Below, one piece after another: positions 7,893 to 18,704 of a DNA stretch of 48,056 nt. The position numbers and the translations under genes were made by a program. The stretch comes from JAWVEV01 sp033856535 (GTDB taxonomy: Bacteria > Actinomycetota > Thermoleophilia > Miltoncostaeales > Miltoncostaeaceae), in assembly GCA_033856535.1 (NCBI GenBank), contig JAWVEV010000079.1, positions 1 to 48,056 of the forward strand, in the 5' to 3' direction. The notes under the pieces are model-generated. The model was not told the origin of the DNA. It did not search any database and saw only the letters and a program-made list of their open reading frames with translations. Within the stretch, counting starts at the first letter, position 1. Every line of letters begins with the position of its first letter.

Positions 7893-8018
7893 TGGCACGG
7901 CGGCGCAAGGATCGTGCGGGCCGGTGCCGGCGGCCCCTGGGCGAGCGATGCCATCGGGGATCACTACGACCCGGCCGGCGCCCGCCCCTGCGCGGCTCGC
8001 ACCGCCCGCGTTGCGGGC

Positions 8019-8504
8019 TCAGCCCCTCGGCGGCAGGTTCTGACGGGTTGCTCGCAACGCGCCGTTCGGGCGCAGCCGGAACGTCGGGTGCCGGTCGGCG
8101 ATCCCCCGCACGTCGTCGGGGCCGAAGCGCCGCGGCAGGTCGAAGAAGCGGCCGGTCAGCCAGCCGTACCGGCGCGCGTAGGCGCCGACGATCTCGGCGC
8201 GCTCCTCGCCGGCGAGCTCGTCCGCGGCCACCCGCTCGCGGCGGTCGCCCCGCCACAGCTCGCCCCAGCCGGCGGCGCGCAGGTTCCGGGCCCAGTCGGT
8301 CTGCCCGCGCGGGGCGACCAGATAGCGCGCGCCCCTGCGGTGGAGCACCAGCACCGGGACCGAGTGCAGCCGCCCGGTGCGCCGGCCGTGCACCCGGAGC
8401 ATCCAGGCGCGCGGGAAGGGCAGCCCCAGCCGCCCCACCACCAGCGCCATCAGCCCGTTCAGGGCCCGTGCCGGCACCCCGGGTCCGCGGACGGGGGCGA
8501 TCAT
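8019..8504 (-). CDS. Deazaflavin (F420)-dependent nitroreductase-family oxidoreductase
   Basis: The 161-residue protein belongs to the DDN/F420H2-dependent quinone reductase family. It shows LRVHGRRTGRLHSVPVLVL, then ARYLVAPRGQTDWARNLRAAG, the cofactor-binding half of this split-barrel fold. Such enzymes reduce quinones or other acceptors with F420H2, which implies that the host makes F420. Its ATG overlaps the stop of the upstream FAD/FeS oxidase gene by four bases (ATGA), so the two are coupled and may share a redox pathway. The natural substrate cannot be read from the sequence. Confidence 0.82.
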   Translation of the reverse strand: MIAPVRGPGVPARALNGLMALVVGRLGLPFPRAWMLRVHGRRTGRLHSVPVLVLHRRGARYLVAPRGQTDWARNLRAAGWGELWRGDRRERVAADELAGEERAEIVGAYARRYGWLTGRFFDLPRRFGPDDVRGIADRHPTFRLRPNGALRATRQNLPPRG

Positions 8505-11212
8505 GCGAGCCGCCCGGCCAGGAACTCGGCCGGGTGGAGGGCGGGCCGGCCGGCGACGTCGCGGATCTGCTGGCGGCATGAGGTCCCCGAGGCGATGGCG
8601 ACCGGGGCGTCCCGCATCGCCGGGGCCAGGCGGTCCTCGGCGATCCGCCGCGAGAGCTCGGGGTGCTCGTAGCCGAAGGCGCCGGCCATCCCGCAGCAGC
8701 CGGCGCCCGAGGACCGCACCGTGATCCCCGGGACGAGCTCGCAGGCCGCCCTCGCGTCGCCGCCGGCGCCGAGCGCGCGGGCGTGGCAGTGGTCGTGCAG
8801 CACCACCTCGCCGTCGGCCGGCGCGAGGGCCGGCGCCCCGAGCTCGACCAGCGCCCGCTCGAAGCTCACCGCCGCGTCGGCCACCCAGCGGGCCCGGGGG
8901 TCGTCCGGCAGCAGGCGCGGCAGGTCGTCGACCAGCATCGACCAGCAGGAGGGCTCGAGTACCACGATCCGCCGCTCGGCAAGCGCGTGCGGGGCGAGCC
9001 GGTCCAGCGCCCGGCGCGCGCGCCGGCGGGCCGCGCCGACCAGGCCCTGCGAGAGCAGCGGCCGCCCGCAGCACCCCGGGTCCACCACCTCCACCCAGGC
9101 CCCGGTCGCGGCCAGCACCCTCGCCGCCGCGTCGCCGATCGCCGGCTCCAGGAAGCGGGTGAAGGTGTCGGCCATCAGGGCGACCTCGGGCCCGTCGCCG
9201 CGCGGCGACGGTGGCCGCCAGCGCGGGACCGGGACCGGCGGGCGGCGCCCGATCGCCCGCCCGGCGACCGCGGAGCCGACCCGCGCGAGGGCCGGCGCGC
9301 GCGAGCCGAGCGCCAGCAGCTCGTGGGCCGCGCCGGTCAGGCGGGCGCGCACCGGGACGCCGCGCTCGCGATGGCGCGCGGCCAGGGCCTCGGCCTTCAT
9401 CCGCGCCATGTCCACCTGGGCCGGGCACTCCGCGGCACAGGCCTTGCAGGAGAGGCAGAGCGAGAGCGCCTCGTGCAGCCCGTCGTCGGCGAGGCCGCCG
9501 GGCAGGCGCCCCTCCATCGCGGCCCGGAAGAGCATCGCCCGCCCCCGGGTGGCGTGGCGCTCGTCGCCGAGCGCCTGGTAGCTCGGGCACATCCCCCCGC
9601 CGCGCGCGCGGCAGGCGCCGTTGCCGTTGCAGGCCTCGGCGGCCCGCGCGATCCCGCCCTCGGCGGCGAAGCTGATCGCGCTCGGGCGCGGCCGGGGCCG
9701 TGGGGAGGCGGCGATCCGCAGGCCCTCGTCCAGCGGGTCGGGGTCGACGACGATGCCCGGGTTCAGCAGGCCGTCGGGGTCGAGCCCCCGCTTGAGCGCC
9801 GCGAAGGCCGCGATCGTCTCGGCCGGGTACATCCGCGGCAGCAGCTCGCTGCGGGCGCGTCCGTCGCCGTGCTCGCCGGAGAGCGACCCGCCGGCCGCGG
9901 CGACGAGGTCGGCCGTCTCCTCGGCGATCCGGCGCATCGCGGCGACGGCGCCCGGCCCGCGCAGGTCCATCATCGGCCGGATGTGCAGGCAGCCCACGCT
10001 GGCGTGCCCGTACCAGACGGCCGGCACGCCCTCGCGCTCGAGCAGGCCGCGCACCGACCGGGCGAAGCCGGCGAGCGCCGCCGGCGGCACGGCCGGGTCC
10101 TCGATGAACGCCACCGGGCGGGGCTCCTCGTGGCCGGGGCGCCGCGCCGCGGCCGCCCCGCGCAGCGCCCGGGCGATGCCGGTGCGGCGGACGGCCCAGA
10201 CCGCGGCCTGCTCGGCGGGGTCGGTGACCAGCCGGGCGCCGGCGACGCCGGCCAGGCGCTCGGCCACCTCCTCCTCGGCGCCCGAGTGCTCGACGAGCAG
10301 GACGGCCGGCGCCGCCGCGACGGATCCGAGCAGCGCCCGCACCGCCGGCGGCCGGTTGGCCGGGTCCAGCAGCTCGCGGTCCATCAGCTCGATCGCCGAC
10401 GGGCCGGCCTCGAGCAGCTCGACCACCGACTCGAGCGCCGCGTCGACCGAGGGGTAGCCGATCAGCGCGAGGCCGCGGGCGGCCGGGCGCTCGACCAGCC
10501 GCAGCTCGGCCTCGCGGATCACAGCCAGCGTCCCCTCGGAGCCGCAGATCAGCCGGGGCCAGTCCGGCTCGGGGCCGGCGAGGGCGTCGAGGTTGTAGCC
10601 CGAGACGCGCCGCAGCAGGGCCGGCGGCCGGAAGGCCTCGGCCAGGGGGCGGGCCCGCTCGAGCGCCGGCGGGGCCGGCGCGCCCCGGCGCAGCGTCGCC
10701 CGGGTGCCGTCGGCGAGCGTCACCTCCAGGGCCAGCACGTGGTCGGCGGTCAGCCCGTGGACCACCGAGCGGGCGCCGGCGCCGTTGTTGGCCATCATCC
10801 CGCCGAGGGTCGCCCGGCTCCCCGAGGCCACGTCGGGGCCGAAGGCCAGCCCGTGCGCCGCGGCGGCGGCGTTCAACCGGTCGAGCACCACGCCCGGCCC
10901 GACGCGGGCGATCCGCCGGTCCGGGTCGATGGCGATCCGGTCGAGCGATCCGCAGTCGACCACCAGCCCCGTGCCGATCGACTGGCCGCACAGGCTGGTG
11001 CCCCCGCCGCGCATCGTGAGCGGGACCCCGTGGGCCCCGCAGGCGGCCACGGCGGCGTCCAGGTCGTCGGCGTCGCGGGCCCTCAGGGCGGCCGCGGGAA
11101 GCCGCCGGTAGAGGCTCGCGTCCGAGGCGTAGAGCTCCCGCCCGGCGGGGTCCGATCGGACCTCTCCAGCGGCCTCGCGGCGGAGCTCGGCGACCAGCGC
11201 AAGAGGGTCCAA
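8501..11212 (-). CDS. FAD-linked oxidase fused to FeS and CCG domains (YdiJ/GlcD-GlpC type)
   Basis: The domains of this 903-residue protein run as follows. The PCMH/FAD_binding_4 domain spans residues ~40-175 with RGGGTSLCGQSIG (68-80) and ASGSRATLGGMMANNGAG. The FAD-oxidase C domain spans ~225-490 with GEHGDGR at 446-452. A ferredoxin-like region has Cys528, 534 and 542 and then CLSCKACAAEC (586-596). Two heterodisulfide-reductase-type CCG motifs lie at 714-716 and 839-841. This is the architecture of membrane-associated D-2-hydroxyacid (lactate/glycolate-like) dehydrogenases that pass electrons to quinone. The start is a TTG at 11212 with no clear Shine-Dalgarno. It is coupled to the deazaflavin oxidoreductase gene downstream. 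Confidence 0.9.
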   Translation of the reverse strand: MDPLALVAELRREAAGEVRSDPAGRELYASDASLYRRLPAAALRARDADDLDAAVAACGAHGVPLTMRGGGTSLCGQSIGTGLVVDCGSLDRIAIDPDRRIARVGPGVVLDRLNAAAAAHGLAFGPDVASGSRATLGGMMANNGAGARSVVHGLTADHVLALEVTLADGTRATLRRGAPAPPALERARPLAEAFRPPALLRRVSGYNLDALAGPEPDWPRLICGSEGTLAVIREAELRLVERPAARGLALIGYPSVDAALESVVELLEAGPSAIELMDRELLDPANRPPAVRALLGSVAAAPAVLLVEHSGAEEEVAERLAGVAGARLVTDPAEQAAVWAVRRTGIARALRGAAAARRPGHEEPRPVAFIEDPAVPPAALAGFARSVRGLLEREGVPAVWYGHASVGCLHIRPMMDLRGPGAVAAMRRIAEETADLVAAAGGSLSGEHGDGRARSELLPRMYPAETIAAFAALKRGLDPDGLLNPGIVVDPDPLDEGLRIAASPRPRPRPSAISFAAEGGIARAAEACNGNGACRARGGGMCPSYQALGDERHATRGRAMLFRAAMEGRLPGGLADDGLHEALSLCLSCKACAAECPAQVDMARMKAEALAARHRERGVPVRARLTGAAHELLALGSRAPALARVGSAVAGRAIGRRPPVPVPRWRPPSPRGDGPEVALMADTFTRFLEPAIGDAAARVLAATGAWVEVVDPGCCGRPLLSQGLVGAARRRARRALDRLAPHALAERRIVVLEPSCWSMLVDDLPRLLPDDPRARWVADAAVSFERALVELGAPALAPADGEVVLHDHCHARALGAGGDARAACELVPGITVRSSGAGCCGMAGAFGYEHPELSRRIAEDRLAPAMRDAPVAIASGTSCRQQIRDVAGRPALHPAEFLAGRLA

Positions 11213-11232
11213 AAACGTGTCCGGGAGTGCCG

Positions 11233-11260
11233 TTGCGGGCAGGAGGCGGTTTGCTAGTCT
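11233..11260 (+). promoter_or_regulatory. tuf promoter (TTGCGG, 16 nt, TAGTCT)
   Basis: The -35 TTGCGG is at 11233-11238 and the -10 TAGTCT at 11255-11260, with 16 nt between. This predicts a leader of about 125 nt before the tuf ATG. Confidence 0.55.
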
Positions 11261-11291
11261 ACCCGGGCTTCACGGAGCGCCCGGCTTTCTG

Positions 11292-11318
11292 CGCGCGGCT
11301 TTCGGGCCGCGCGTTTCT
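11292..11318 (+). promoter_or_regulatory. Terminator-like hairpin in the tuf leader
   Basis: A perfect 8-bp stem CGCGCGGC/GCCGCGCG (11292-11299 with 11306-11313) has a TTTCGG loop and is followed by TTTCT. It lies inside the predicted tuf 5' leader, so it may act as an attenuator. Confidence 0.45.
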
Positions 11319-11394
11319 GCGTCGGGCCCGAATTTTCGTCCCACCCGCCCCCAGTCGTCGGCCGCAGACGCACGAGGCCCAAGAGGAGCGATCG

Positions 11395-12585
<1,191 letters not shown>

Positions 12586-12601
12586 GTCCCGGGGTTCCCG
12601 G

Positions 12602-12643
12602 CCCCGCCGTCTCCCCAGGGGGAGGCGGCGGGGTTTTCTTTCT
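12602..12643 (+). terminator. Strong intrinsic terminator between tuf and rpsJ
   Basis: A 14-bp stem (12602-12615 with 12620-12633, one G-U) has tetraloop CAGG and is followed by TTTTCTTTCT. It is the clearest rho-independent terminator in the window. The distance from its end to the rpsJ start is about 25 nt, so rpsJ expression needs read-through or antitermination. Confidence 0.85.
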
Positions 12644-12666
12644 GACGAAAAGGGCGAAGGCGCCAG

Positions 12667-12975
12667 GTGCAGCAGAACAAGATCCGGATCCGGCTCAAGG
12701 CCTACGACCACGAGCTGATCGACAAGAGCGCGGCCTCCATCGTGGAGACCGCTCAGCGCAGTGGCGCGAACATCTCGGGACCGGTGCCGTTGCCCACCGA
12801 GCGCAACGTGTACTGCGTGATCCGCGGTCCGTTCAAGGACAAGGACTCGCGGGAGCATTTCGAGATCCGCACCCACAAGCGGCTCATCGACATCTACTCT
12901 CCGACGCCCCGCACCGTCGACTCGCTCATGCGCCTCGACCTTCCCGCGGGCGTCGACATCGAGATCAAGGCCTAG
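12667..12975 (+). CDS. rpsJ: 30S ribosomal protein S10
   Basis: The 102 residues starting MQQNKIRIRLKAYDHELID give the standard S10. THKRLIDIYSPT is the loop that contacts 16S rRNA, and in other bacteria the same protein (NusE) joins the antitermination complex with NusB. The GTG at 12667 has AAGGGCGAAGG upstream. It is the first gene after the tuf terminator, which makes its NusE role relevant to read-through. Confidence 0.97.
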   Translation: MQQNKIRIRLKAYDHELIDKSAASIVETAQRSGANISGPVPLPTERNVYCVIRGPFKDKDSREHFEIRTHKRLIDIYSPTPRTVDSLMRLDLPAGVDIEIKA

Positions 12976-12983
12976 ACCGACAC

Positions 12984-13607
12984 ATGCCCGCGATCATCGG
13001 CCGCAAGGCCGGCATGACCCAGATCTTCAGCGAGGACGGCCAGCGGGTACCGCTGACGGTCATCGAGGCCGGCCCCTGCCCGGTCACCCAGGTAAAGACC
13101 GTCGCCACCGACGGCTACGACGCCGTGCAGCTCGGCTTCGGCGTCGCCAAGCCGAAGAACCTGACCTCGCCCGAGCGGGGCCACCTGAAGAAGGCCGGGG
13201 CGCCGCCGCTGCGGCACCTGCGCGAGTTCTCCCTCGAGGATCTCGGCGACGCCGCGCTCGCCGTCGGCGACGTGGTCACGGTCGAGGCGTTCGAGCCCGG
13301 CCAGATGGTCCGCGTGACGGGCACCTCGAAGGGCAAGGGCTACGCCGGCACCATCAAGCGCCACAACTTCAGCCGCGGTCCGGTCACCCACGGCTCGCAC
13401 AACGTCCGCGGGCCCGGCTCGATCGGCGCCGCCGCCTACCCGGCCCGCGTCTTCAAGGGCCTGCGCATGAGCGGCCGGATGGGCGGCAAGCAGATCACCC
13501 AGGAGGGGCTGCGGATCGTCGACCGCGACCCCGAGCGCAACCTCCTGCTGATCAGGGGCGCCGTTCCCGGCGCCGTCGGCGGAATCGTGATCGTGAGGCC
13601 CGAGTGA
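12984..13607 (+). CDS. rplC: 50S ribosomal protein L3
   Basis: The 207-residue protein starts MPAIIGRKAGMTQIFSEDG. The conserved central loop reaching the peptidyl-transferase centre is present (GTSKGKGYAGTIKRHNFSRG, then THGSHNVRGPGSIG). It overlaps rplD by a GTGA junction. Confidence 0.97.
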   Translation: MPAIIGRKAGMTQIFSEDGQRVPLTVIEAGPCPVTQVKTVATDGYDAVQLGFGVAKPKNLTSPERGHLKKAGAPPLRHLREFSLEDLGDAALAVGDVVTVEAFEPGQMVRVTGTSKGKGYAGTIKRHNFSRGPVTHGSHNVRGPGSIGAAAYPARVFKGLRMSGRMGGKQITQEGLRIVDRDPERNLLLIRGAVPGAVGGIVIVRPE

Positions 13608-14512
13608 CGCGCATCCCCGTGCTCGACGCCCAGGGCGTGACCGTGGGCCAGGCGGCCCTCGCGGACGCCATCGCCCAGCAGTCGATCAAGCTCCATCTGA
13701 TCCACGAGACGGCCGTGGCCGAGCTCGCCGCCCGGCGCGCGGGCACGCACTCCACCAAGACGCGCTCCCAGGTCCGCGGCGGCGGCGTCAAGCCGTGGCG
13801 CCAGAAGGGCACCGGCCGCGCCCGCCAGGGCTCGATCCGCTCGCCCCAGTGGACCGGCGGCGGCATCGTCTTCGGCCCCACGCCGCGCTCGTACGGGGGC
13901 AAGGTCAACCGCAAGGTGCGCCAGCAGGCGTTCCGGGCGGCGCTCCGCGCGCACGCCGAGCGGGGCAGCCTGGCCCTGATGGACCCGATCGGCTGGGACG
14001 CCCCCTCCACCAGGCGCGCCGCGGAGTACCTGCGCCAGGCGCCCGACGGCCTCGCGGTGAAGTTCCTGCTGCTGGTGGTCGAGGACGCCGACTCGGCCGC
14101 GGCCCGCTCGTTTCGCAACCTCCCGTCGGTCGGGGTGCTCGAGGCGCCCGATCTCGAGACGGTCGACCTGGTCGCCGCCGGCGCGGTGCTCTTCGAGCGC
14201 GCCGCCTGGGAGCGGATCGCCGGGGCGGTCGCCGACGTCGAGGCGGTCACCGCGAGCCCGAAGGCCGCGCCCCCGAAGCGCACCCCCCCTCCCGCGAGCA
14301 AATTGACCGCGGACGCGGGGGACCTGGCCGCGGCTGACGCCGCGGTCGAAAGCGCTTCGGAGCCCGAGGGCGCCGCCGAGGCGGTCGAGCCGCCGGACAC
14401 CGCCGACGAGCCGGTCGCCGAGGTCGAGGCGCCCGCCGCGGAGGACGAGTCCACCACCGACCAGCCGACCGCCGACGAGGCCTCGGCCGATGAGGGCGAG
14501 GCCAAGGCATGA
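13604..14512 (+). CDS. rplD: 50S ribosomal protein L4 with long acidic C-terminal extension
   Basis: The L4 core occupies residues 1-216: VRGGGVKPWRQKGTGRARQG is the exit-tunnel loop, and GPTPRSYGGKVNRKVRQQAF follows it. Usual L4 proteins are 200-220 residues. This one continues for about 86 residues (nt 14252-14509) that are almost entirely Ala, Glu, Asp, Pro and Thr, after a short basic Pro-rich linker (PKAAPPKRTPPPASK). The tail is likely disordered and surface-exposed. It starts at a GTGA overlap and ends in an ATGA overlap with rplW, so it is not a read-through artefact. Confidence 0.96.
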   Translation: MTRIPVLDAQGVTVGQAALADAIAQQSIKLHLIHETAVAELAARRAGTHSTKTRSQVRGGGVKPWRQKGTGRARQGSIRSPQWTGGGIVFGPTPRSYGGKVNRKVRQQAFRAALRAHAERGSLALMDPIGWDAPSTRRAAEYLRQAPDGLAVKFLLLVVEDADSAAARSFRNLPSVGVLEAPDLETVDLVAAGAVLFERAAWERIAGAVADVEAVTASPKAAPPKRTPPPASKLTADAGDLAAADAAVESASEPEGAAEAVEPPDTADEPVAEVEAPAAEDESTTDQPTADEASADEGEAKA

Positions 14513-14811
14513 CCGTCCTTCGCGACGACATCCGGCGCGTCATCGTGCGCCCGGTGATCTCCGAGAAGAGCTTCCAGCTCGTCCAGGCGCACAACCAGTA
14601 CACGTTCAAGGTGCTGGCGCACGCGCACAAGACGTCCATCCGCCAGGCGGTGGAGGAGCTCTTCGACGTCACGGTCACCGACGTCCGCACGCTGGCCGTC
14701 CAGAGCAAGCCCAAGCGGCGCGGCCTCAGCCGCGGCCGCCGCCCGGGCTGGAAGAAAGCCGTCGTCGAGCTCAAGCCCGGCGACAAGATCGAGCTCTTCG
14801 AGGGGGCCTAG
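14509..14811 (+). CDS. rplW: 50S ribosomal protein L23
   Basis: The 100-residue L23 sits at the tunnel exit and docks trigger factor and SRP. It has RRVIVRPVISEKSFQLVQAH at the N-terminus and the loop KPKRRGLSRGRRPGWKKAVV. The ATG lies in an ATGA overlap with rplD. Confidence 0.97.
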   Translation: MTVLRDDIRRVIVRPVISEKSFQLVQAHNQYTFKVLAHAHKTSIRQAVEELFDVTVTDVRTLAVQSKPKRRGLSRGRRPGWKKAVVELKPGDKIELFEGA

Positions 14812-14814
14812 GCC

Positions 14815-15663
<849 letters not shown>

Positions 15664-15948
15664 GTGGGTCGCAGCCTGAAGAAGGGGCCGTTCGTCGATC
15701 CCAAGCTGATGAAGCGGATCGAGGACATGAACACCGCGAACGAGAAGCGCATCCTGCGCACCTGGTCGCGGTCCTCCACGATCTTCCCCGAGATGGTCGG
15801 CCACACCATCGCGATCCACGACGGGCGCCGTCACGTGCCCATCTACATCAGCGAGAGCATGGTCGGCCACAAGCTGGGCGAGTTCGCGCCGACGCGGACC
15901 TACCGCGGGCACGCGGGCTCGGACCGAACCTCGACGATGCGGCGCTAG
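15664..15948 (+). CDS. rpsS: 30S ribosomal protein S19
   Basis: The 94-residue S19 starts at a GTG immediately after the rplB stop: MGRSLKKGPFVDPKLMKRIE. SRSSTIFPEMVGHTIAIHDG and SMVGHKLGEFAPTRTYRGH are the family motifs. Confidence 0.97.
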   Translation: MGRSLKKGPFVDPKLMKRIEDMNTANEKRILRTWSRSSTIFPEMVGHTIAIHDGRRHVPIYISESMVGHKLGEFAPTRTYRGHAGSDRTSTMRR

Positions 15949-15952
15949 GGCG

Positions 15953-16339
15953 ATGTCGACCGAGCAGCAGACTCCTCAGGAGGTCCGGGCGACGGCCAAG
16001 TACGTCCGCGTGTCCGCCCGCAAGGCGCGGCTCGTGGCCGACCTGGTGCGCGGCAAGGGCGTGGCCGACGCGCAGGCGATCCTGGCCTACAGCACCCGCG
16101 CGGCGGCCCACCCGGTGCGCAAGGTGCTCCAGTCGGCCATCGCCAACGCGGACCACAACGCCGCGCTCGACCCGCGCGAGCTGGTGCTCTCGCGGGTGAT
16201 CGTGGACGAGGGCCCCACCATCCGCCGCTTCCGGCCGCGCGCCCAGGGGCGCGCCACGCGCATCAACAAGCGCACCTGCCACATCACGATCGGCCTGACG
16301 CAGGGCGCCCCGAGCGCCCGGCGGGCCGGAAGGAGCTGA
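15953..16339 (+). CDS. rplV: 50S ribosomal protein L22
   Basis: The 128-residue L22 has the core VRVSARKARLVADLVRGKGV. The beta hairpin lining the exit tunnel, a macrolide-resistance site, includes PTIRRFRPRAQGRATRINKR. The C-terminus is slightly extended with basic residues. Confidence 0.97.
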   Translation: MSTEQQTPQEVRATAKYVRVSARKARLVADLVRGKGVADAQAILAYSTRAAAHPVRKVLQSAIANADHNAALDPRELVLSRVIVDEGPTIRRFRPRAQGRATRINKRTCHITIGLTQGAPSARRAGRS

Positions 16340-16346
16340 GGCCGAA

Positions 16347-17113
<767 letters not shown>

Positions 17114-17114
<1 letters not shown>

Positions 17115-17527
17115 TGCTGATGCCCAAGCGCGTCAAGCACCGCAAGCACCACCGCGGTCGCCGGCAGGGCCTCTCCAAGGGCAACACCGAGATCCACTTC
17201 GGCGAGTACGGCCTGAAGGCGCTCGAGGCGGCCTGGATCACCAACCGTCAGATCGAGGCGGCCCGTGTCGCCATGACCCGCCACATCAAGCGTGGCGGCA
17301 AGGTCTGGATCAACGCGTTCCCGCACCTCCCGGTCACCAAGAAGCCGGCCGAGACCCGCATGGGCTCGGGCAAGGGCTCGCCGGAGTCGTGGGTCGCGGT
17401 GGTGAAGCCCGGCAAGATCATGTTCGAGCTCTCGGGCGTGCCCGAGCCGCTCGCGCGTGACGCCATGCGGCTGGCGGCCAACAAGCTGCCGATCAAGTGC
17501 AAGTTCGTCGTCCGCGACGAGATGTGA
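17114..17527 (+). CDS. rplP: 50S ribosomal protein L16
   Basis: The 137-residue L16 starts MLMPKRVKHRKHHRGRRQG. MGSGKGSPESWVAVVKPGKI is the conserved loop near the A site. Its ATG overlaps the rpsC stop. Confidence 0.97.
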
Positions 17528-17537
17528 GGCGGAGGAC

Positions 17538-17741
17538 GTGGCGCTGACACCCGAGGAGATCCGCAATATGAGCGACGAGGAGATGGCGCTGCGCCTTTCC
17601 GAGGCGCGCGAGGCGCTGTTCAACCTGCGCTTCCAGCACGCGTCCGGCGCGCTGGAGCGCACCTCCGAGCTCGAGGTCCGCAAGCGCGAGATCGCGCGCA
17701 TCCTGACCATCGCGACCCAGAGGGAGCGGGCGAATGGCTGA
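17538..17741 (+). CDS. rpmC: 50S ribosomal protein L29
   Basis: The 67-residue two-helix protein reads ALTPEEIRNMSDEEMALRLS, then ALFNLRFQHASGALE. The GTG at 17538 has GGCGGAGGAC before it; an in-frame start further upstream would lie inside rplP. The last 8 nt overlap rpsQ. Confidence 0.95.
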   Translation: MALTPEEIRNMSDEEMALRLSEAREALFNLRFQHASGALERTSELEVRKREIARILTIATQRERANG

Positions 17742-18006
17742 GTCCCCGCAGGCCTCGGTGGTCGCCCGCAAGACCCGCCAGGGCGTGGTGGTCTCCGACG
17801 CGCGCGACAAGACGATCACGGTCGAGCTCTCGACCGCCCGGGCGCACAAGGTCTACGGGAAGATCGTGCGGCGCACCTCGAAGCTGCACGCCCACGACGA
17901 GCGCAACGAGGCCGGCCTCGGCGACCTCGTCCGCGTGGTGGAGTGCCGGCCGCTCTCGCGCCAGAAGCGCTGGCGGCTGGTCGAGATCCTCGAGCGGGCC
18001 CGGTAG
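17734..18006 (+). CDS. rpsQ: 30S ribosomal protein S17
   Basis: The 90-residue OB-fold protein reads ARKTRQGVVVSDARDKTITV, then ERNEAGLGDLVRVVECRPLS. The ATG at 17734 lies inside the end of rpmC (8-nt overlap). Confidence 0.97.
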   Translation: MAESPQASVVARKTRQGVVVSDARDKTITVELSTARAHKVYGKIVRRTSKLHAHDERNEAGLGDLVRVVECRPLSRQKRWRLVEILERAR

Positions 18007-18018
18007 GGGGAGACAGGT

Positions 18019-18387
18019 ATGGTCCAGGTCGAGACCCGCCTCCGGGTGGCGGACAACACGGGCGCTCGCACGCTCCTGTGCATCCGCATCACCGGCGGCT
18101 CCAAGCGGCGCTACGCCGAGGTCGGCGACGTGATCGTCGGCACGGTGAAGCAGGCCATCCCGAACGCGGCGATCAAGAAGGGCGACGTCGTGCGCGCGGT
18201 GGTCGTGCGCACCAAGAAGGAGCACGGTCGTGACGACGGCACCTTCATCGCCTTCGACGAGAACGCCGCCGTCATCATCGACAACGCCCAGAACCCGCGC
18301 GGCACGCGCATCTTCGGCCCGGTCGCGCGCGAGCTGCGCGAGCGGAACTTCATGAAGATCGTCAGCCTCGCGCCCGAGGTGCTCTAA
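18019..18387 (+). CDS. rplN: 50S ribosomal protein L14
   Basis: The standard 122-residue L14 starts MVQVETRLRVADNTGARTLL and ends FMKIVSLAPEVL. The TAATG junction with rplX overlaps by one base. Confidence 0.98.
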   Translation: MVQVETRLRVADNTGARTLLCIRITGGSKRRYAEVGDVIVGTVKQAIPNAAIKKGDVVRAVVVRTKKEHGRDDGTFIAFDENAAVIIDNAQNPRGTRIFGPVARELRERNFMKIVSLAPEVL

Positions 18388-18704
18388 TGCCCGCCCGCAT
18401 CAAGACCGGCGATCAGGTGATCGTCATCTCCGGCAAGGACCGCGGCAAGACCGGGCGCGTCCTCGAGGTGCGCCCGACCGAGCAGCGCGTCCTCGTCGAG
18501 GGCCTGAACATCATGAAGCGCCACACCAAGCCCCGGCCGCCCAACGAGCCGGGCGGCGTGATCGAGCGCCCCGCGCCGATCCACTGGTCGAACGTGGCGC
18601 TGATCGACCCCAAGGACCGTCGCCCCACGCGGGTCCGCACCGAGCTGGTGGACGGCAAGCGGGTGCGCGTCGCGGTCCGGAGCGGACAGAGGTTGGACTC
18701 GTGA
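18387..18704 (+). CDS. rplX: 50S ribosomal protein L24
   Basis: The 105-residue L24 contains a KOW motif (KTGDQVIVISGKDRGKTGRV) and the conserved GLNIMKRHTKPRP. It ends in a GTGA overlap with rplE. Confidence 0.97.
   Translation: MPARIKTGDQVIVISGKDRGKTGRVLEVRPTEQRVLVEGLNIMKRHTKPRPPNEPGGVIERPAPIHWSNVALIDPKDRRPTRVRTELVDGKRVRVAVRSGQRLDS

Noticed and set aside
8663..11257. 864-codon plus-strand frame
   Set aside because: Lies fully opposite the FAD/FeS oxidase, which has clear domains; no recognisable motif of its own.
11227..11394. N-terminal extension of EF-Tu
   Set aside because: It covers the promoter -10 and leader hairpin; the ATG at 11395 has a strong ribosome site and the canonical start.
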